DNA of 64,000 nucleotides, from positions 248,001 through 312,000 of the forward strand of contig NZ_BNAQ01000003.1 in the NCBI RefSeq assembly GCF_014653575.1, in the 5' to 3' direction. The notes beneath the pieces are model-generated. The model was not told the DNA's origin. It did no database searches and saw only the letters and a list, made by a program, of their open reading frames with translations. This document shows, one piece after another, positions 60,320 through 64,000 of this stretch; the first letter of the stretch is position 1; every line of letters starts with the position of its first letter. The stretch comes from Sphingomonas glacialis. GTDB lineage: Bacteria; Pseudomonadota; Alphaproteobacteria; Sphingomonadales; Sphingomonadaceae. The translations under genes and the position numbers were made by a program.

Positions 60320-61594
60320 ATGCCGAAACCCGAACCGGTCGATCCGCCCGGTGTCCCCGCACGGCGTGCCGCGCTGCGTTTGCTCGACGCCGTGCTGCGC
60401 CAAGGCCTCCCGCTCGAAGCCGCGATCGGCCGCGCCACCGCCGGGATCGAGCGCAGCGACGACCGCGCGCTTGCCCATGCGATCGCCGCCGAAGTGCTGC
60501 GCCGCCTCCCCGATCTCGATGCGCTGATCGACTCGGCGACCAAGACTCGGCTGCCCGATGACGCCAAGGCGCGTTTCGCGCTGCGCATCGCTTTGGTGCA
60601 GGCGCTGTCGCTCGGCACGCCGCCGCATGCCGCGATCTCGACCGTGCTGCCGCTCGTCGATGGCGGTCCACGCAAGCTCGTCCACGGCGTGTTCGGCACG
60701 CTGATGCGCGGCGGCGATCAGTTGCCCGAACAGCCGACCTTGCCCGATCCGGTCGCGATCCGCTGGCACGCCGCCTGGGGCGACGACGGCATCGAAGCCG
60801 CCGAGCGCGCGATGGCCGCCCCGCCGCCGCTCGACCTGACGCTCGCCGACCCAGCGACGACCGATGCGATGGCCGAAACGCTCGGCGGCGTATCTCTGCT
60901 GCCGGGGCATGTCCGCTTGCCTTCGGCGCATGTGCCCGAGCTGCCGGGCTTCGAGGAGGGCAGCTGGTGGGTGCAGGACATCGCCGCCTCGCTCCCGGCG
61001 CGGCTGCTTGGCAAGGGGCCGGGCAGCGTGCTCGACCTGTGCGCCGCGCCGGGCGGCAAGACGATGCAGCTTGCGAGCGCCGCCTGGAGCGTCACCGCGA
61101 TCGATTCGTCGGAAAGTCGTCTTGCGCGACTTCACGAAAATCTCGAGCGCACGCACCTCACCGCCACCGTGATCACCGCCGACCTGCTGCTGTGGTCGCC
61201 GCCGGCACCCGTGGATGCGGTGCTGCTCGATGCGCCGTGCAGCGCGACGGGCATCTTCCGCCGTCACCCCGACGTGCTCCACCGCGTGCGCCCGTCGCAG
61301 ATCGCCGAGCTGGCCGCGCTGCAGGCGAAACTGCTCGCGCGCGCCGCCGATTGGGTCAGGCCCGGCGGCACGCTGGTCTTCGCGACCTGCTCGCTCGAAC
61401 CCGCCGAGGGCGAGGCGCAGCTCACCAAATTCCTCGCCGCCCGCCCCGACTACAGCATCGTCCCCGTGGCGCAGGACGAACTGCCGGCAGGGATCGTCCC
61501 CACTCCCGGCGGCTGGGTGCGGACCTTGCCCGGCATGATCGATCCTGGTGGCAATGACGGCTTCTTCATCGCGCGCCTGCGCCGACAGGGTTAA
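60320..61594 (+). CDS. rsmB: 16S rRNA cytosine-C5 methyltransferase (RsmB-like)
   Basis: A 424-aa protein: NusB-like N-terminal domain (~10-140) and a methyltransferase domain (~200-424) with SAM motif SVLDLCAAPGGKTMQL, the catalytic cysteine in LLDAPCSATGIFRRHPDVL and the second in LVFATCSLEPAEGEAQ. Position before rpe and the heparinase-family gene is a conserved alphaproteobacterial order. The ATG at 60320 is used; a TTG at 60293 is possible. Confidence 0.92.
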   Translation: MPKPEPVDPPGVPARRAALRLLDAVLRQGLPLEAAIGRATAGIERSDDRALAHAIAAEVLRRLPDLDALIDSATKTRLPDDAKARFALRIALVQALSLGTPPHAAISTVLPLVDGGPRKLVHGVFGTLMRGGDQLPEQPTLPDPVAIRWHAAWGDDGIEAAERAMAAPPPLDLTLADPATTDAMAETLGGVSLLPGHVRLPSAHVPELPGFEEGSWWVQDIAASLPARLLGKGPGSVLDLCAAPGGKTMQLASAAWSVTAIDSSESRLARLHENLERTHLTATVITADLLLWSPPAPVDAVLLDAPCSATGIFRRHPDVLHRVRPSQIAELAALQAKLLARAADWVRPGGTLVFATCSLEPAEGEAQLTKFLAARPDYSIVPVAQDELPAGIVPTPGGWVRTLPGMIDPGGNDGFFIARLRRQG

Positions 61595-61639
61595 GCGTTG
61601 CTTGCCCACGCCTGCGACCATGCTAGAGGCTAAACGACC

Positions 61640-62302
61640 ATGAGCCAGCTTCCCGTCCGCATCGCCCCGTCGATCCTCTCCGCCGATTTTGCCAAGCTTG
61701 GCGAGGAGGTCCGCGCGATCGATCTCGCCGGCGCCGACTGGATCCATGTCGACGTGATGGACGGGCATTTCGTCCCCAACATCTCGATCGGGCCGGGCGT
61801 GGTGAAGGCGATCCGCCCGCACACGACCAAGCCGCTCGACGTCCATCTGATGATCGCGCCGGTCGACGCCTATCTCGAGGCGTTCGCCGAGGCCGGCGCC
61901 GACACGATCAGCATCCATGTCGAGGCCGGGCCGCACACGCATCGCAGCCTCCAGCACATCCGCCAGCTCGGCAAGCGCGCGGGCGTCGTGCTCACGCCGC
62001 AAACGCCCGCCAAGGCGCTCGACTATCTGCTCGAGGAAGTCGATCTGGTGCTGGTGATGAGCGTCAATCCCGGTTTCGGCGGGCAGGCGTTCATCGAAAG
62101 TTCGCTGCGCAAGATCGAGGCGATCCGCAAGATGATCGACAAGGGCGGCTACAGCGTCGATCTCGAAGTCGATGGCGGGATCGACCACGCCACCGCCCCA
62201 CGCGCGATCGCCGCCGGGGCCGATGCGCTGGTCGCGGGCACGGCGACCTTCCGTGGCGGACCCGATGCGTACGCCGCCAACATCGCGGCCTTGCGTGGTT
62301 AG
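61640..62302 (+). CDS. rpe: Ribulose-phosphate 3-epimerase
   Basis: A 220-aa TIM-barrel enzyme of the pentose phosphate pathway. Motifs are [16 protein letters not shown] at the start, [17 protein letters not shown] near 37, [17 protein letters not shown] near 140 and DLEVDGGI near 174. Its stop codon sits within the first codons of the next gene. Confidence 0.96.
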   Translation: MSQLPVRIAPSILSADFAKLGEEVRAIDLAGADWIHVDVMDGHFVPNISIGPGVVKAIRPHTTKPLDVHLMIAPVDAYLEAFAEAGADTISIHVEAGPHTHRSLQHIRQLGKRAGVVLTPQTPAKALDYLLEEVDLVLVMSVNPGFGGQAFIESSLRKIEAIRKMIDKGGYSVDLEVDGGIDHATAPRAIAAGADALVAGTATFRGGPDAYAANIAALRG

Positions 62303-64000
62303 GAGCCGCGATCTGCCCCCGCTCGGCTCGCCGGCAGCGACGGATGAGGACATGCTGCGCGACAGCATCGACGAGGGCAAGCGGCTCGTCCGGCTGGGAG
62401 GAGACAAGGGATTGTCGCTCGCCGAACGCCTCTCGGAGCGCTTTCACCGGCTGACCTGGAGCACGCCGATCCACGGGATGCGGCTGAAAGGCCGCCATCC
62501 GCTCAAGCTCACCGCAGTCCCCGACGACCCCTTCTTGGGCGACGTCAAGCGCGGGAAGGCGTTGCTCGAGGGCACGCTGACCTTCCGCGGCGAAAGCCGC
62601 GAGATCGCGACGCTCGATCTCGCCAAGCCCGATTTTTCGCGCGCCTTCAGCGACTATCTCCACAGCTTCGCCTGGCTGCGCGATCTCTCGACCGTCGCGA
62701 CGCGCGCGCAGGCGACGCCGATCGCCGAAGCGCTGATGCGCAAATGGCTCGCGGTCCATGCCGAGAAGATCAGCGAACCCGCGTGGCGCGCCGATCTGTG
62801 GGGTCGCCGGATCCTGTTCTGGACGGCGCACGCCCCGCTGATCCTGTCGTCGGCCGATCTCGTCTATCGCAGCAGCGTGCTCAACACGCTCGCGCGCGGC
62901 GCACGGCATATCGATCGCGGCGCCGAAAAGGTCGCGCCTGGCGCACCGCGCATCGCGGCACTGTGCGGCGTCGTCGCGGCGGGCTTGCTGATCGCCGGCG
63001 GCGATCCGCGCCGCGCCGCGGTCGAGGCGGCGCTCGCCAAGGGGCTCGCGGTGTCGATCTTCGAGGATGGCGGCAATGTCGCACGCTCGCCATCGGCGCA
63101 AGTCGACATGGTGATGCTGCTCACCGCCTTGCGCGAAGTGTATGCCGCGCGCCAGATCGAGGCTCCCGCCTGCATCGCGAGCGCACTGGCGTCGCTGATG
63201 CCGGCATTGCTCGGCATCTGTCACGGCGACCGCGATGTCAGCAGTTGGCAGGGCGGCGGGCCGATCGGCGCCGATACGCTCGACCAGATCATCGCCGCCT
63301 CGGGTGTGCGCACGCGCCCGCTGCGCCAGGCGCGCGACTGGGGCTATCAGCGGCTCGCCGCGGGCAATGTCGTGGCGATCGTCGACGCCGCCCCGCCGCC
63401 GATCGCGCGGCTGGTCGAGGGCGGTTGCGCCTCGACGCTGGCGTTCGAACTGTCCGACGGGGCCAACCGCATCGTCGTCAATTGCGGCGGCGCGCGGACC
63501 GGGGTCTTCCAGCTTCCGCCCGCGCTCGCCGAGGGCTTGCGCACCACCGCGGCGCATTCGACGCTGATCGTCGGCGACAGCAATTCGACCGCGATCCATG
63601 CCGACGGCACGCTCGGTCGCGGTGTCGGCGAAGTCGAGCTCGCGCGCCAGGAGAGCGATGCCGGCAGCCGGATCGAGGCGAGCCATGACGGCTATGCGCG
63701 CCGCTTCGGCTTCCTCCACCGCCGCCAGATGACGCTGACTCGCGACGGCGCCGAGCTGCGCGGCGAGGACATGCTGCTGCCCGCGTCCAAGCGCCGCAAG
63801 CTGACCGCGACGGGCTTTGCGATCCGCTTCCATCTCGGGCTCGGCATCCAGGTCTCGCCGACCGCCGATGGCCTTGCCGCTTTGCTGCGGCTGCCCGGCG
63901 GCGGTCTGTGGCAGTTCCGCTGCCGCGGCGGGATGCTGGCGGTCGAGGAAAGCGTGTGGATCGACGCCGAGGGACGCCCGCGTGCGACGATGCAGCTCGT
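62295..64000 (+). CDS. Heparinase II/III family protein (3' truncated by the window)
   Basis: A long frame with no stop before the right edge (568 codons visible). The likely start is GTG at 62295, overlapping the rpe stop; ATG at 62352 is the alternative. It has [32 protein letters not shown] near residue 41, an (alpha/alpha)-toroid helical region (about 100-350: [28 protein letters not shown]) and the beta-rich second domain with [26 protein letters not shown] and [19 protein letters not shown]. Such genes follow rsmB-rpe in many alphaproteobacteria and are predicted to be exported or cytosolic polysaccharide lyase-like proteins; the true substrate is unknown. Confidence 0.85.
   Translation, partial: MVRSRDLPPLGSPAATDEDMLRDSIDEGKRLVRLGGDKGLSLAERLSERFHRLTWSTPIHGMRLKGRHPLKLTAVPDDPFLGDVKRGKALLEGTLTFRGESREIATLDLAKPDFSRAFSDYLHSFAWLRDLSTVATRAQATPIAEALMRKWLAVHAEKISEPAWRADLWGRRILFWTAHAPLILSSADLVYRSSVLNTLARGARHIDRGAEKVAPGAPRIAALCGVVAAGLLIAGGDPRRAAVEAALAKGLAVSIFEDGGNVARSPSAQVDMVMLLTALREVYAARQIEAPACIASALASLMPALLGICHGDRDVSSWQGGGPIGADTLDQIIAASGVRTRPLRQARDWGYQRLAAGNVVAIVDAAPPPIARLVEGGCASTLAFELSDGANRIVVNCGGARTGVFQLPPALAEGLRTTAAHSTLIVGDSNSTAIHADGTLGRGVGEVELARQESDAGSRIEASHDGYARRFGFLHRRQMTLTRDGAELRGEDMLLPASKRRKLTATGFAIRFHLGLGIQVSPTADGLAALLRLPGGGLWQFRCRGGMLAVEESVWIDAEGRPRATMQL

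Overview
The window is chromosomal DNA from an alphaproteobacterium, most likely a Sphingomonas or a close relative in the Sphingomonadaceae. The base composition is high in GC with a strong preference for G or C at the third codon position. Heme is made by the C4 (Shemin) enzyme ALA synthase (hemA), division-site placement uses a MipZ-type ATPase, and the gene neighbourhoods (rpiB-glyA-nrdR, rsmB-rpe-heparinase, hemC-hemD-mitofilin-like) fit that group. I see about 60 protein genes, packed tightly and often overlapping by 4 bp at ATGA, GTGA or TTGA junctions. I see no rRNA, tRNA, CRISPR array, phage, transposase or integrase, and no gene-free stretch longer than 300 bp. This is housekeeping chromosome, not a genomic island.

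Layout. 1-2.5 kb (minus): rpiB, glyA, a small membrane protein, nrdR, and the first codons of a probable TrmJ-type RNA methyltransferase. 2.6-4.7 kb (plus): an ECF sigma factor, its membrane anti-sigma factor and an exported fasciclin-domain protein. 4.9-7.3 kb (plus): btaA-btaB for phosphorus-free betaine lipids plus a membrane protein, behind a candidate Pho box. 7.3-19.2 kb: Uma2, hemA, murI, plsY, dprA, an ABC exporter, topA, panC, mipZ and a DnaJ-like protein. 19.3-24.7 kb (plus): phosphomannomutase/phosphoglucomutase, an exonuclease and a three-gene two-component module ending in a REC-HRXXN kinase. 24.9-34.6 kb (minus): an exported methyltransferase-like protein, gyrB, an SPFH lipoprotein, an EF-hand/OmpA protein, recF, coq4, dnaN and an outer-membrane barrel. 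This is the ancestral dnaN-recF-gyrB order with other genes inserted.

34.7-45.4 kb: a phosphatase, rlmN, a TauE/SafE exporter converging on a flavin reductase-sulfite dehydrogenase-cytochrome operon, a class A penicillin-binding protein, threonine aldolase, a DMT exporter and an SDR-like protein. 45.5-53.1 kb: an M28 peptidase, pepN, a 45-aa membrane peptide, an aminotransferase and a pabB-pabC fusion. 53.2-64 kb: an MBL hydrolase, DUF72, a mitofilin-like protein behind hemD-hemC, tsaD-gpsA-DUF1697, an SDHAF4 homologue, rsmB, rpe and a truncated heparinase-family gene.

No clearly new defence or mobile system is visible. The most interesting signals are regulatory and contextual: a Pho-box-like array before btaA; an array of TGTCAGT half-sites over the coq4 promoter with a similar site over the promoter of the flavin reductase-sulfite dehydrogenase operon; the sigma/anti-sigma/fasciclin trio; the REC-HRXXN kinase module; the mitofilin-like gene after hemCD; and at least six dispersed palindromic elements of four types between genes.
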